This document shows positions 1 through 10,920 of a stretch of 64,000 bases of DNA, in pieces. Source of the DNA: Collybiopsis luxurians FD-317 M1 (lineage: Eukaryota > Basidiomycota > Agaricomycetes > Agaricales > Omphalotaceae). The DNA lies in NCBI GenBank assembly GCA_000827265.1, contig KN834782.1, forward strand, positions 434,669 to 498,668, written 5' to 3'. Numbering within the stretch: the first letter of the stretch is position 1; each line of letters opens with the position of its first letter. A program made the translations under genes and the position numbers. The notes below the pieces were generated by a model. The model had not been told where the DNA came from. It did no database searches and saw nothing but the letters and a program-made list of their open reading frames with translations.

Positions 1-476
1 TGGATTTCCGGCGCAGCCAGAATTAATGACTGATGCCCTGCAAGCCGCGTCCATGCCATCCTTGGATAGATGGAGAGACTGGCCCCAAAAAGTGCCCTAT
101 AGGGGCCTCAGCCCATATATTAACCTTATTTAATTCAGAAGCTATCTTGTTCAGAGATTTCAAAGATCGAAGCATCCGGCAGTGGATTTTCTGGCGCAGC
201 CAGGATCAATGACTGATGCGCTGCAAGCCGCGTCCATGCCGTCCTCGGATAGAGGGAGAGACTGGCCCCAAAGAGTGCCCTATATGGCCCTTAATTTGTA
301 TCTTAATCTTGTTCAATTCTCTGAAGGTATTTTGTTCAGGAATCGCAAAAATTGAAGCACCGAGCAGTGGATTTTCTGGCGCAGCCAAAATCAAGGATTG
401 ATGCATTGAAAGCCGTGTCCACGCTGTTCTCGGACGGATTGAGAGACTGGCCCTAAGAAGTACCAGGTAAGTCCAT
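1..476. repeat. three tandem copies of a ~183-bp unit, cut by the window edge
   Basis: Three similar units begin at positions 1, 183 and 368. Each starts with a version of TGGATTT(T)C(T/C)GGCGCAGCC and runs through GGAGAGACTGGCCC to a poorer second half. The first two units are closest; the third has drifted. The array probably continues left of the window. No open frame runs through all units convincingly, so I treat it as a non-coding tandem repeat, although a repeated exon cannot be excluded. Confidence 0.7.
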
Positions 477-1155
477 GGATCCAATATCTTGTTCTCTGGT
501 ACATTATCTGCTTAATATACTCTTCAGGCATTATTTTCAGGCATTATTTTCAGATGGAAAGCCTGTATAAGGCGCTGATGGCATTGATCCGCACACATGC
601 CGCCTATCGTCAAAAGCAGTCAGACTTCGATAAAAGGCCGAGAACGCTGATTTTGTTGATGTAATGGAGGCTTGTTGTTCATAAATAGGTGGTACATACA
701 TGCCGAGCCCACAAAAAGCGACCTATTGCTTTCCTGACATTCCCAATATGGTAGAATTTGAGAAGCCGCCAGTTTACCATATAGGAAAGAAGGCTCATCA
801 GGGACAAGAAGCAGAGCCTGTACGATCAACGATCATGAATGATCGAGGAATCTTTCTGTAGATGCAATCTTCCCAAGGGCGGCCTATACATCAAGGCGGG
901 CCATACATAAAGGGAAGGGCGCAGTGATCTATATTCGGTAGAATGAGCGCGTTAGTCATCTCGTGGAAAGTACACAATTGTACTTGTGTTCTGGTTACAG
1001 TACAAAATTGTACATACTTCTCAGTTACCAAGACCTGTACAGGTACACAGTCCTTCAGCCATTGTACATAGACAGTTTGAACGATTGATCAAAATGCACA
1101 ACTCTTCTGTTGGAGAGCTTCAGTATATTGTGTACTATATCTGCGTCTGGGGCTC
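477..1155. other. no recognised gene
   Basis: I see no supported coding region here. Around 965-1075 short TGTAC/GTACA words recur (for example TACAATTGTAC and AAAATTGTACA), which looks like degenerate repeat DNA. The stretch ends where the 3-kb duplicated segment begins. Confidence 0.4.
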
Positions 1156-1855
1156 CCTAACAGGGATAGCCTAATATAAAACTACAGAACGTCCAGTTCA
1201 TCCTGTACCTCTTGAGAGAGGAATCAAAATATACTTATGCGAGGATCAGAAGGGAGGATGAACGACAGTAGCAGGGACCTTGCCCTAAATGATCTTCAGT
1301 AAACTACTACTACTAGGTCAGCACGGCCTAAAGTACCTGGATGTAAGACAAAACCAAATGAGTATTTGGAAGTGGGAAGACAAGTAGATTAGGGAGTGCG
1401 TTGGGGTTCGAGGAGGACATTTACAAGAGGTCAGTTGTGTCAGTTAAGGACGATCGCTTCTGACTGTGAATCTGTTAAATATAATACTGAGTCCTACATA
1501 AGTACACGAATCCTCAGAACAGGAAAGGAGTTCTCTTGCATACCTGAGTCCTACGTAAGTACACAAAACTGTAGGTAAGGTAAGTATAAAGCAGAGAAAG
1601 GAAATACGGAACGACGTACCCTCAGAACAGGAAAGGAGTTCTGAGGGTCAAGAGTGAAAGTGTTCAATTATAAAGGGAAGACAGCGGAATAAAGTAAAAG
1701 AAAAGGAAGAAAGAATAAGAGGTGAAACGACTACGGTTGGATATCCGCACGGAGGCAATATACGAAAGGAGAGAAATGAGAAAACCATACTTATTCCGAT
1801 AGCCACAGGACACCACGCGGCCACATGACTATCACGCGTCAGCAGTTGCGGAGTC

Positions 1856-2899
1856 GACAATCTTAACAATCTCCTTGGACGACGGCTTGAGAAGTTTATT
1901 CCATTCGGCACGAGCGTTCAACCTGAAGAATCTCTCAGAGTTGTCAACACAGGGGCGCAAATGGGATCAAAACAAACATTGAGAGTAAGGAGTTGCTGTA
2001 TAGCTTCGAAAGCGAGTACGCCCAGACCAGTTGCCTGAAATCACCTCAAAAATGGACGTAATAGTGGCTCAAGCGACGTACAATGTCTTGTCCTAGGCTG
2101 GTCAATTCATGAGAAATAGAATACTATCAAGGGACCTACTTCGCTAAGTGTAAAGGTAAGAACATCAGCGATGGAAGCGAGAGCTGTGATAGCCCCGGTT
2201 TGAACTGTAACTTGAAAGACAGATGAGCCAAGTATTGACGAAGTTAATCTCAAACCTACAAAACATGATTCTGTTCAGAACAGAGTTGGTGGATGTAGAT
2301 AATTCTTTTTGACGGAGCTGCAGACGCATCAAAACTGGAGCTTCGAAACAGCTGAATCGACTTACCACAAACCATGACAATGATACCGCGATCAAGATGT
2401 CCACCAAGGCGGAAACTGCTAACCAAATCAGGAAACCGAGCTCAAACATCTGCAACTGATTGAAAAATGGATGAAGAGCGACCAAAACCGTTGTGGTAAA
2501 ACCAGCCGCTGTAGATTAAAATTTAAGCAATGAGGTGGAGCACGGATGCTGAAAGCCATACTGAGACTAGCAAAAGCAGTCAATATAATGAAGGCAAAGA
2601 TCAAGTTTGACTCGGTCAATTTGTGAATCCGCCAGCCTTGAAACGCCTGCACAGCAGTCGATATGACCGACTTTAATGATATAAGTACCCGAGCCGAAGG
2701 TCAGACGTGCTTGAGAATGCACGAACCGTAACTAAGGGATCTGTATACAGGGCATATCAGTCACAGAAGAACGTGCGACGTAGTAAAGACCTGGTACCCG
2801 CACTGAACGCTTTCGAGTACACCCACAGTTAGAGCCTTCATAAAAAATAGATACAAAGGGAGCTCACTCTTGGAGTCTTTTGAAAGATTTCCGGAGATC
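1856..2899 (-). pseudogene. DUF6534-type membrane protein gene, copy 1, broken
   Basis: Spliced minus-strand exons match the copy at 11092-12265. Visible blocks are VQAFQGWRIHKLTE, WLAVSALVDILIAV, TNSVLNRIMF, TVQTGAITALASIAD and KLYSNSLLS, the pattern of the Agaricomycete DUF6534 family of multi-pass membrane proteins of unknown function. Compared with copy 2, one base is missing near 2870, which breaks the frame of the exon carrying KALTVGVLES. The acidic C-terminal tail of copy 2 is replaced by unrelated sequence (about 1652-1870). I therefore call this copy a pseudogene. Family assignment is from remembered motif order. Confidence 0.6.
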
Positions 2900-3299
2900 C
2901 TAAAAGGGTTCATAAGAGGAGTATCTTAAATCCAAAATTGTTGAATACAGTTACCATAGTTCTCGATTAATGGCTCCCAAGCGATGGCGAAGTCTATGAC
3001 AAGGCTGGCCGTCTCAGCAATCAAGAGAAAGAGCACCTATATGGAGTTTAACGAGTTCGGAGTCTGCGCTATTTCAGTCTCGCAGCACTCACGAAAAATT
3101 TGGTCCATCGAGGATCTCTATACGTTTGTCATCGATTATTTCTTGCTTAATGATTATGCCTTGCAATCCCTCTGAATTCAGTGCAGGAGATCTGGTCAAA
3201 TTAGATATTAACATCGCTGTAACCACCAGTTTTGCCAATCCTAAATATTACAGAATTTGTTTCCAGTTGAAAGGGATTCTGTGGTGTGACCCCAAATAT

Positions 3300-3830
3300 C
3301 TGTCACAAAGTGGTGTACAGTGGAGTGACTTATAAGAGTGCAGTGATCAGTTTTAAACAGAAGCTGGTCCCAATCGACAGAGTTAATTAAATAGTCTACT
3401 GTTACAGGTAGGATATTCACCTGGTCCCAATCGACAGACAGGTCAAGATGGGGACTCAGGTTACAGGTGGTAGGTATATATACTGTAGTAAGCTGTAAGA
3501 GAGACTAATGCTACTGGAGGATAAGATGAGAAACTAATGCTACTGGAAGACAACAGCTAAGTGACAGCTATGAGAATAAAAGGTATGGAGCATGTGGTCA
3601 TGTGACAAATGCGAGAAGAGAAACAAGGAACAGTTCATTAATAAAACAATGACAGTGGGAATGAAATAGAAAAAGAACAATGATACTGTGCGGAGTGGAG
3701 ATAGGAAGGAGTCATATGTCCAAAAGATATTGATATGAAAGTTAGTCATAAATGTGGTCATGTGAAAGGTGTATAGTAAAAGGAAAATGAATAGGGGTTA
3801 GGAATAGGTGTTTGTACCAGCTTTATGACA
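3300..3830. mobile_element. non-autonomous insertion in duplication copy 1 (empty site in copy 2)
   Basis: Copy 2 reads straight through this site (near 13381-13390, AAATATCGACAAG), while copy 1 carries 531 extra bases. The insertion is flanked by ATAT on both sides (3296-3299 and 3831-3834), a likely target-site duplication. The ends are imperfect inverted repeats: GTCACAAAG on the left and CTTTATGAC on the right. No transposase is encoded, so this looks like a MITE-type element. The superfamily is not clear to me. Confidence 0.6.
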
Positions 3831-4707
3831 ATATTGACAGGTTTGTAAAATTCACTTTTGCTGTTATTCGACAAATTAGAAGACAGTTTACAGCTCGCAC
3901 ATCAACACAGAATATCTAAAATTGTTGGACCTCCCCAGGCCCTATGATTGCCGCAAAAATGAGCAGAAATTGCTGAAGAATCTTGTTTCACTTACTTGAT
4001 CCTTTGATGAAGTTCATGTCACTAAGTAATTGTTTATCTGTATTACTTGTCTTGTTTGTTCTGTACCATTGGTGTAATTATTGTACTATGTCCCCTTGGT
4101 TTATGCTGCTATGCCTCCTATCAACTGTTAATCAAACTGATGCATGAGTACCAGCCAAGTGCCAGTACTGGTCACCGCAGGCACAGTAATTTCCTCTAGG
4201 ATCAGAATCGAAGGATCAGCTAAGATCATTCTCTGCATCTCTTTGAGGGTGATTACTGTGCATGGATTTGGCCAACCCCTTGTCTTCTTGGCAGAGTCAG
4301 CACTTGAAATTTGTTCAGAGATAGTGCCGAGATGAAACACATGAGTTTGCACTCAGGCCATTGGGTGCTAAATTCCTTTCTTCCAATTCTCAACAAACCT
4401 TTGCCTTAATGCTCAACACTGTTCAGGCTCTTCAAGCTCTGCTACCTTTTCTTTGTACGCAGAATGACCTATTGCTTAGCTTCTCCTCAGAAATTCTCCT
4501 TGAGCAGATTTTGCTGCAGGCATTCCTCTTTCTCTATTATTTGTATCTACAGCAACAAGATTCTTGTCAACAACCATGCCCAGAACAGGGCAGATAACAG
4601 AAGAATATCTACTTGCATTAACCCCTAGGGATTGTCTCTGGAATTTTCAGTTTGTTGGAGGCTGCCATGCTCAAGAAAACTATGTATTAAACATCATTAC
4701 CTTCTAG

Positions 4708-5655
4708 CTTTACTGCACTGGAAATCCTTGAGCTTGCTAAGGTGTTTGATATCCCAGACCCATTCAAAACACATAATCAATATGCATTCTTGGCGGTAGA
4801 GGCTCTCGCCCTTCTGTTGGCATGCTTTCACCTTGGCTGTGACCAATTTGAGCTTGTATCAAAGTATCAACAATATCAATTGTCTTTGTCAGAATTTTTC
4901 AATGAACTAATTGAATACTTGGACAAACGATGGGCTCACCTTCTCAACTGCAACTCTGAGGGTGTTCTGCACCCAGATCAACTTCTGATATATGTGGATG
5001 TAATCACTGCCCACAGTGCACCATTAACAAATTGCTTTGCCTTTCTTGATTGCACCATACAGGAAATCTGTTGTCCAAGTGTAGATCAAGAAGTTTGTTA
5101 TAACAGATACAAAAAAATTCATGCTCTGAAGTACCAGGCACTTTGCCTTCCAAATGGACTAATAGGACATCTATGGGGACCTTTGAAGGCCAGCGGAACA
5201 ATAATTACCTCCTTAAATCCAGTAATATTCTCCCCCAATTGGCAGAGTTTGCATTCTGGCCTGGCATCCCTGAGGATGCACCTATCCATGAGTGTAATCT
5301 TATTGTCTTCAGAGATCCAGCCTACAGATGCAATGCTCATCTTGCAAGTCCATTCTCAAATGATAACATCACACAAGAACAATGTGAATGGAACCAAGAG
5401 ATGTTGCAGGTTCAGATTGAGGTGGAACATGGATTTAGGGTTGTGGTAAACAATTTTCCATTCCTTAATGTCTTCCAGAAGATGCAAATCTTCACCTCTC
5501 CTGTCAGGCACTACTATCAAATTGGTGTTTTACTGACAAATGCGCTGAATTGTTTTCATCCTAATCAGGTCTCCCAAAGGTTTGACTGTCCTCCCCCTTT
5601 GATTAATGAATACTTCTGTAATTCAGGCATTGATAATGAGGACAACTACATGTAA
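4708..5655 (+). pseudogene. PIF/Harbinger-like DDE transposase, frameshifted
   Basis: The reading frame from about 4708 (FTALEILELAKVFDIPDPF) and a second frame from about 5180 together give a DDE_Tnp_4-type transposase. The catalytic acids are visible as FLDCT (about 5042), FRDPAYR (about 5311) and EVEHGF (about 5421), with KKIHALKYQ between the first two and LLPQL-like ILPQL before the second. The two halves are in different frames. Near 5179, in GGACCTTTGAAGG, one base appears to be missing relative to the family pattern GPFEG. A 5' exon with a leucine-rich frame may lie at 4361-4597. The product would cut and join DNA at the element ends; this copy is probably inactive. Confidence 0.75.
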
Positions 5656-5856
5656 ATTGCTCAATAATTCATAGTGGTAGTGCAGAACTAGTGTACAATT
5701 ATGATTATGGTACCCATAGTGTATGGAAGGTTGTGAGAATGGAAACAGTCATCAGAAACAGTCAATGGATAGAGCGATGGAAAAAACAAGCCAAAAACAT
5801 CAGTGAAATGGCCAAAAGCAGTAAAGAGTGATATAAGCAAAGCGAACCAGACCTAA

Positions 5857-7283
5857 TCACTTGTTTGTCATTGAGAGAACCTCAAGTAAGCAATTTTGAA
5901 AAGCTATATTTACAGCCAGTAATTCTTTATGCATTTGTTGGGTCTCTTTGAGCTGGCCAGAAAGTTGCTCAATGATGCAAAGCGTGTGATCTTTTGAGTT
6001 CAATCTCCTGGAATAAAGGGTAGTTCCACATTTCTTCTTCCCTTTCCTATCTTCAATCTGTTTCTTGCATTGAATTTCTTCTTCCTCATCACTTCAGGTA
6101 CACTTCAGTGATCTAGTATCACCATTTCAAGAGGGCAGCTTAATGTTCTATGCATACATGAGCAGAGATTCCACAAAATTCTAAAAGCATACCTGAGAGT
6201 CATTCACTTGCTTTGTCTCCATGGCAATAGGCTGAAATAGGCTGTTGTTGTCCATGACAAGGATGTCATCCTCAAGCTCTTTGACCTTGACATTGGTAGT
6301 GTTGATACTGCTGTTACACTGCACAAGGGCCTGATGGCAAGAAATTAGAGATGCGGCAACAATTTCCTTGCCTTTTGCAGTCTTGGTAGCCTCAATCTAG
6401 AAACTCGGCAATGAAATCAATGAAAAAAGAGGAATAAATACCTGATGGTGCTTTACACCCTGTTCAGCAGACTCCAGATGGGACTTGGATCTCTGGTGGC
6501 CTATGGCCTCCAGAATTGATGCAAGAATGATGTGATTCTTGCTCACATTTGAACAGACAAGACTAGTGATTTTTCTCAAAGATTTCTTCTTCTGGGTTGG
6601 ATTCCCTTGATTTTCTGCAATGTCCTTCTCCTGCACCATTGACTGCTGTACCATTAGCGTAGATAAGTTCTATATATATTTGAGCATACGTCATGTTGAT
6701 CTATACACTCATTCACCTTTTTCTTCAACCACTCAGCATCCCTTGATTGATTTCCACCCTTATCAAGATAGCATTGATACACCTGGTTCCAGGCTTTCAT
6801 CTTGTCACTCAAGTTTCCAGTAAAGGGATTGTTATCATTCATGGAACAGAGGACAGCCTGAACCATTGAAAAGGTAAGATCAAGGGTGTCTGCTTCATTT
6901 GAGTCCAAGGGAAGCTGGGGGTTGATGGGTACCAATTTAGCGATGCTAGAAGATCCTGAAGAAAACTTCTACTCATGCAATTTAGTATGGATAAATGACC
7001 ATAGCAATACATGCACATGTTGAGAATTGGAGTCAGTTGGGACAGGAAGAGGTTTGGCAGATGCTCCAGAGCTATCAGATGTCTTTTTTCTGGGTCAAAG
7101 ATGGGTCAAGCAACTTAAAGATATACGTATGCGCAGTAGGGCAGAAGGAGACTTGGAAATATTGAGACTTTGAAGAGAAATTGTACCATTGAGGAGGCCA
7201 ATTCTGATGCTAGGGTCCAAAGATAGCTGGGTGATGAGTTTCAGCTGATCTACACTGAGCAAAGAGGTCATCATGGTGGACAT
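5857..7283 (-). CDS. Myb/SANT-like partner protein of the Harbinger element
   Basis: A spliced minus-strand gene can be followed through clean introns: an N-terminal exon starting ATG at 7283 (LLSVDQLKLITQLS), a linker, then an exon with a SANT-like helix set (MKAWNQVYQCYLDKGG, AEWLKKKVNECID) at about 6935-6680, an exon from 6650 (QSMVQEKDIAENQ), one at about 6395-6190 (helical, KVKELEDDILVMD), and a last acidic-then-basic helical exon ending at TGA 5857-5859 (IIEQLSGQLKETQ). Autonomous PIF/Harbinger elements carry such a DNA-binding second gene beside the transposase, here convergent with it. All exons stay open, unlike the transposase. The ATG lies 11 bases from the foldback element end. 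The exact N-terminus and the splice near 7100-7190 are uncertain. Confidence 0.6.
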
Positions 7284-7293
7284 CAAGACACTA

Positions 7294-8581
7294 CAGTGGT
7301 TGCAGTTTTTTTTGGCCATAATTATTGCCATAAATAGATTTGAAATAAATTCTTGATTTTGACTGAAAAAATACTCGGCATTCAGAGCTTTTTACATCCA
7401 ATATTACAATCGAAAAAAAGATGATTAAAACTGAATTTCACTCAAAAAAGCATTTGATATTCCTTTTTAATTTTGATAGACAAAAGACATTGATTTCAAC
7501 CACTATTGTTTCCAATTTTCACCCATAAAGGTATTTGAATTTCCTTTGTTATTCAATTCAGATTTTGCCGATCATTAAATTCTTGTTCCGGCCAAAAAAA
7601 GACTCATTATCTTTATCTTTTTTCAATTGTAAATCAATTATAATTATGCCTGGGGAAACATAATGGTCAGTTCCTGGCTGGTCCTGGTGGGTCCAACCCA
7701 GGAACTGGCAGGAAACTAGGCTGAGTAATCAGTGCATGAGCGCTCAAGAGTGCCCATTCTTAGCTTCTCTCAATTTTGTGCCACATGGAATCACTTGCCC
7801 AATCCTGCCTCTGAAATAGCAGAAATATTGATTTCAAGCTTGAATACTTGGTTGCCTGTATAAAGATCAACAGGTATGGGCCAGAGGTCATGAGCAGCAC
7901 TACTGACAGCTGCTATGGCAAGGATCTGCAAGCCATGGTGGGATAAAACAAGCACAACTTGTCAGGAACAGATGTGGGTTTTAGTGAGGCATGTGAGCTC
8001 TGAAATACCTTGCTAGATAACATATATTGCCACTGAGTTGAATATTCCAGCTCGCCAGGGATTGGAGAGGCTGCGCGGGGTTGGGAGATGCAGAGGTGCA
8101 AGGGTGAGCTTATTGGCCAAAGAACAAGCGCTCGCGCACTGATTACTCAGCCCAGTTTCCTGCCAGTTCCTGGGCAGGTCCTGGTGGGTCCAGCCCAGGA
8201 ACTGACCATTATGTTTCCCCAGGCATAATTATAATTGATTTACAATCAAAAAAAGATAAAGATAATGAGTCTTTTTTCGGCTGGAAAAAGAATTTAATGA
8301 TTGGCAAAATCTGAATTGAATAACAAAGGAAATTCAAATACCTTTGTGGGCAAAAATTGGAAACAATAGTGGTTGAAATCAATGTCTTTTGTCTATCAAA
8401 ATTAAAAAGGAATATCAAATGCTTTTTTGAGCAAAATTCAGTTTTAATCATCTTCTTTTTTTCGATTGTAATATTGGATGTAAAAAGCTCCGAATGCCAA
8501 GTATTTTTTCAGTCGAAATCAAGAATTTATTTCAAATCTATTTATGGCAATAATTACAGCTGAAAAAAACTGGAACTGCTG
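7294..8581. mobile_element. foldback (MITE-like) element with ~450-bp inverted arms and TA target duplication
   Basis: Left arm 7294-~7750 and right arm ~8125-8581 are inverted copies. The left outer end is CAGTGGTTGCAG and the right end is CTGGAACTGCTG; both are flanked by TA (7292-7293 and 8582-8583), which fits Tc1/mariner-type insertion. Inside the arms sits a second inverted motif (GGGGAAACATAATGGTCAG on the left, its complement before 8220) containing a short hairpin built on TTCCTGG/CCAGGAA, suggesting a nested element. The ~370-base centre has no supported gene. The whole unit could fold into a very long hairpin. Confidence 0.8.
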
Positions 8582-8586
8582 TAGTG

Positions 8587-9207
8587 AGAGAGAAGTTGGA
8601 TGGGCTCAAGGACTCAAGGCATCAGCCAGAGGGCATGTGATATTTGGATTTACTGCCGAGACAAAACCCAGTGCAAATACACTCTACTATGAGTACCCTA
8701 GCAGTTTTTTTTGCAATTTTGAGCTTATACTGCAATTTCAAGTCTCCGGGTCTTTTCTTCATAACCAAATACAATTTCAGTGAGTGATTTTATCCTCATA
8801 AGAAATCCCTGCCACCAAAGACATGAGGCCTTTCAATTTGCAGAAACTTTTGCAGTGTTCTGGATTTTTCCAAAAATCAGTATCTCACCCGATGGGCGCA
8901 ATTTGTGCATAAGATAGGTGGAGAGGATGTGTCATCTTCTTACACATCCAGAGCTCAACAATGGTCAAGTCATTCATGTTGCCTCTGCAGCTACAGTGGC
9001 TCCAGTGGTTGGTTTTTCAAGAAAATGACTTGATGAAGTCGAGGGTTACTGATGGGGTGAAAAAGCATGAAGCATTAGAAATCTTTATTACATGTGTGGC
9101 TATATATATGTACAAACATTAAACTGGTGCATCCTGCACTGTGCTTTGCTCTATTGTAGAATTGACATGTTAAATCCATTATTGATGTCCTCCCCTATTT
9201 TCCTTCA
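8587..9207. other. no recognised gene
   Basis: CpG-poor sequence between the foldback element and the zinc-finger gene. I see short open frames only and nothing I can assign. Confidence 0.4.
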
Positions 9208-10300
9208 TCAACCACTTTTCTTGTTCACTGGGTTCCTTTTACAAATCTCACAATGCTGCTTCCCCCTAAAACTTGAGGAAATTTTCCCACAGAAGGAACA
9301 CCGTAGATGAACTGCATTGAAGTGATTGTCCTTGATGTGTTTTTTTAATGTTTTGGTGCCAGCAAAAACCCACTGGCAGCCCTGCCACTGACAACAAAGA
9401 CCCAGACTCATCAGCTTCATTGAGGAAAACTTATGTTTATTGTCTAGATGAGACCCTATCCCTCTGCCCATGGTATTTACCCACTCACTGCAGCATTGTT
9501 GAGTTGTTGTGTCAACCCAGAGACATTGGCTGGTGGGTGGAATTTCTGTCAGGAATTGACTGTTCTCATTCTGAATGTGTCCCCTTGAGGAATGTGCAGA
9601 TTTATTGTCTGAGTCTGGACGTTTGTCCCTGAGCTTGCTCTTCTGCAGGCTTTCTGATATGCTTTGGTGCGGCCAAACAGAAGGAGACAGTGTCACTTCT
9701 TGAGAGGCGGCAGGATTTGAACTGCGGGACCTGCTGGGCAATTGAGGTCTGGGATATGGACTAGCAATGCATGTTAATTGATGTTTTGATTATTTGCAGG
9801 TTCTTCAAACTTATTTTGATGCTGACGATGATCCTTGATGTAGCTCTTGAAGATACTGAACCGGAGGCTTTTTTGCAGTCCTCTCCACTCCTCTTATTGC
9901 ACGCTGGGATCTGAGATGTTCTCTCTCAGGATGCTCATAGTAGAAGTTTAAAGGGGGCGTAGAGTAGGGACTTGGAGTTGACTGAGGGTTCTGGCGCAGA
10001 TCAAATGGCATTGGCGGGGGAGGGGTTGCATGAGAGTATGGGGAAGGGGCTGATTGATAGTATTGGCTCAGGTGAAGCGATGATAAAGGGGAAGGACTTG
10101 CATGCCCATTGGGAGAGTACTGAGAAGGGGTTGGATGATGTCGATTTGGATGGAGTGATGAAGAAGGACCAGGAGAGTATGGGGAAGAGAGTGACTGACA
10201 GTATTGACAGGGATCAACCAATGATTGGGGGGGAGGGGTTGATAGTCTAATATGAGGGTATTGAGAAGGAGCATGAGGTAATCTTCCTTGAGGGTATTCA
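9208..10300 (-). CDS. C2H2 zinc-finger protein with proline/tyrosine-rich repeats
   Basis: Two exons on the minus strand are supported. The upstream part (about 10290-9811) encodes a low-complexity region rich in P, S, Y, H with recurring SPYS and SQY words. The downstream exon (about 9760-9208) follows an acceptor at CTAG near 9762 and ends with cysteine/histidine patterns: CQWQGC...KKHIKDNH and LRCSFCGK...H...CKR. These match C2H2-type fingers in spacing. Such genes in fungi are usually nuclear and DNA-binding. The 5' end is unresolved. The gene lies in the CpG-poor block, so it may belong to a transposon rather than the host. Confidence 0.5.
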
Positions 10301-10920
10301 CATGCATAGAGAGAAACTGCGGACTTCCTTCAAGTTCTGATAGCACTGCCCTCATTTCTATGTGTTTCTGTGAGTATTGGAAGTCAACAGGTGACCAACA
10401 CAACGTCAACTTACCCAAAGTAATTCTCTGCCTCTGATCGGGGTCCGGCCCCTGTACAGTGGTGCAATTTTGCAGAAGAGGAGCTGTTACTGTGGGGGTG
10501 TGGAACTTGCATACTTACTGTATCAAGATTGAACTATACTTTATTGAAGGGGTGTTCTGATTATATAGGATTCCACATGCGCTTTCCCCATGCCGTATGC
10601 AATCATGCAAACCATTGTTCAGTCTTTTTTTTACATTGTTTGAATAATTAGTTTCCAGGTTTAGAAGGTCAAAGGAAAGCTTTGACTTGCCAAATTCAGA
10701 CAATGGCGGGAATCACTTTGAACCCAAAATACATGCACTTATTCCAGCGGGTGAGCCACGGGTTGATGCATTTTTTCTGTCGATCGAGAAATGAAATTTA
10801 TCGGTTATCCGAAAAAAAAACAAAAACTATTCGACAGGAAAACTTGTATTTATGAAAGTCCGAAGCGACACGAGTCCGAAGCGACACGAGTTAAGACAGT
10901 ATACAAATGAATAATGAACA
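10301..10920. other. no recognised gene; short tandem repeat at 10859-10890
   Basis: A 16-base unit GTCCGAAGCGACACGA occurs twice in a row at 10859-10890, just before duplication copy 2. The rest shows A-runs and no supported gene. Confidence 0.4.

Larger units (their letters stand above)
1156..4306. repeat. direct segmental duplication, copy 1
   Basis: This segment aligns with 10921-13864 in the same orientation. Matching starts at CCTAACAGGGATAGCC and ends near GCAGAGTCAGCAC. Differences include extra sequence in copy 1 at about 1376-1870, a 531-bp insertion at 3300-3830, and loss of about 720 bases at 3152/3153 that copy 2 keeps (12519-13240). The 3' third (about 3100-4306) shows strong CpG to TpG/CpA change relative to copy 2. 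The 3' edge abuts the transposon block. Confidence 0.85.
4307..10920. other. CpG-depleted transposon block between the two duplication copies
   Basis: This 6.6-kb interval holds the Harbinger-like genes, a foldback element and a C2H2 gene. CpG is rare: I count 4 in the 600 bases 4381-4980, against 11 in just the 120 bases 15121-15240 of the F-box-like gene. The coding frames in the block are mostly open, so the depletion is not simply decay. Confidence 0.6.

Noticed and set aside
7652..8220. CRISPR-like or other repeat array in the palindromic region
   Set aside because: There are only two inverted copies with no regular spacing; it is a foldback element, and the genome is eukaryotic.
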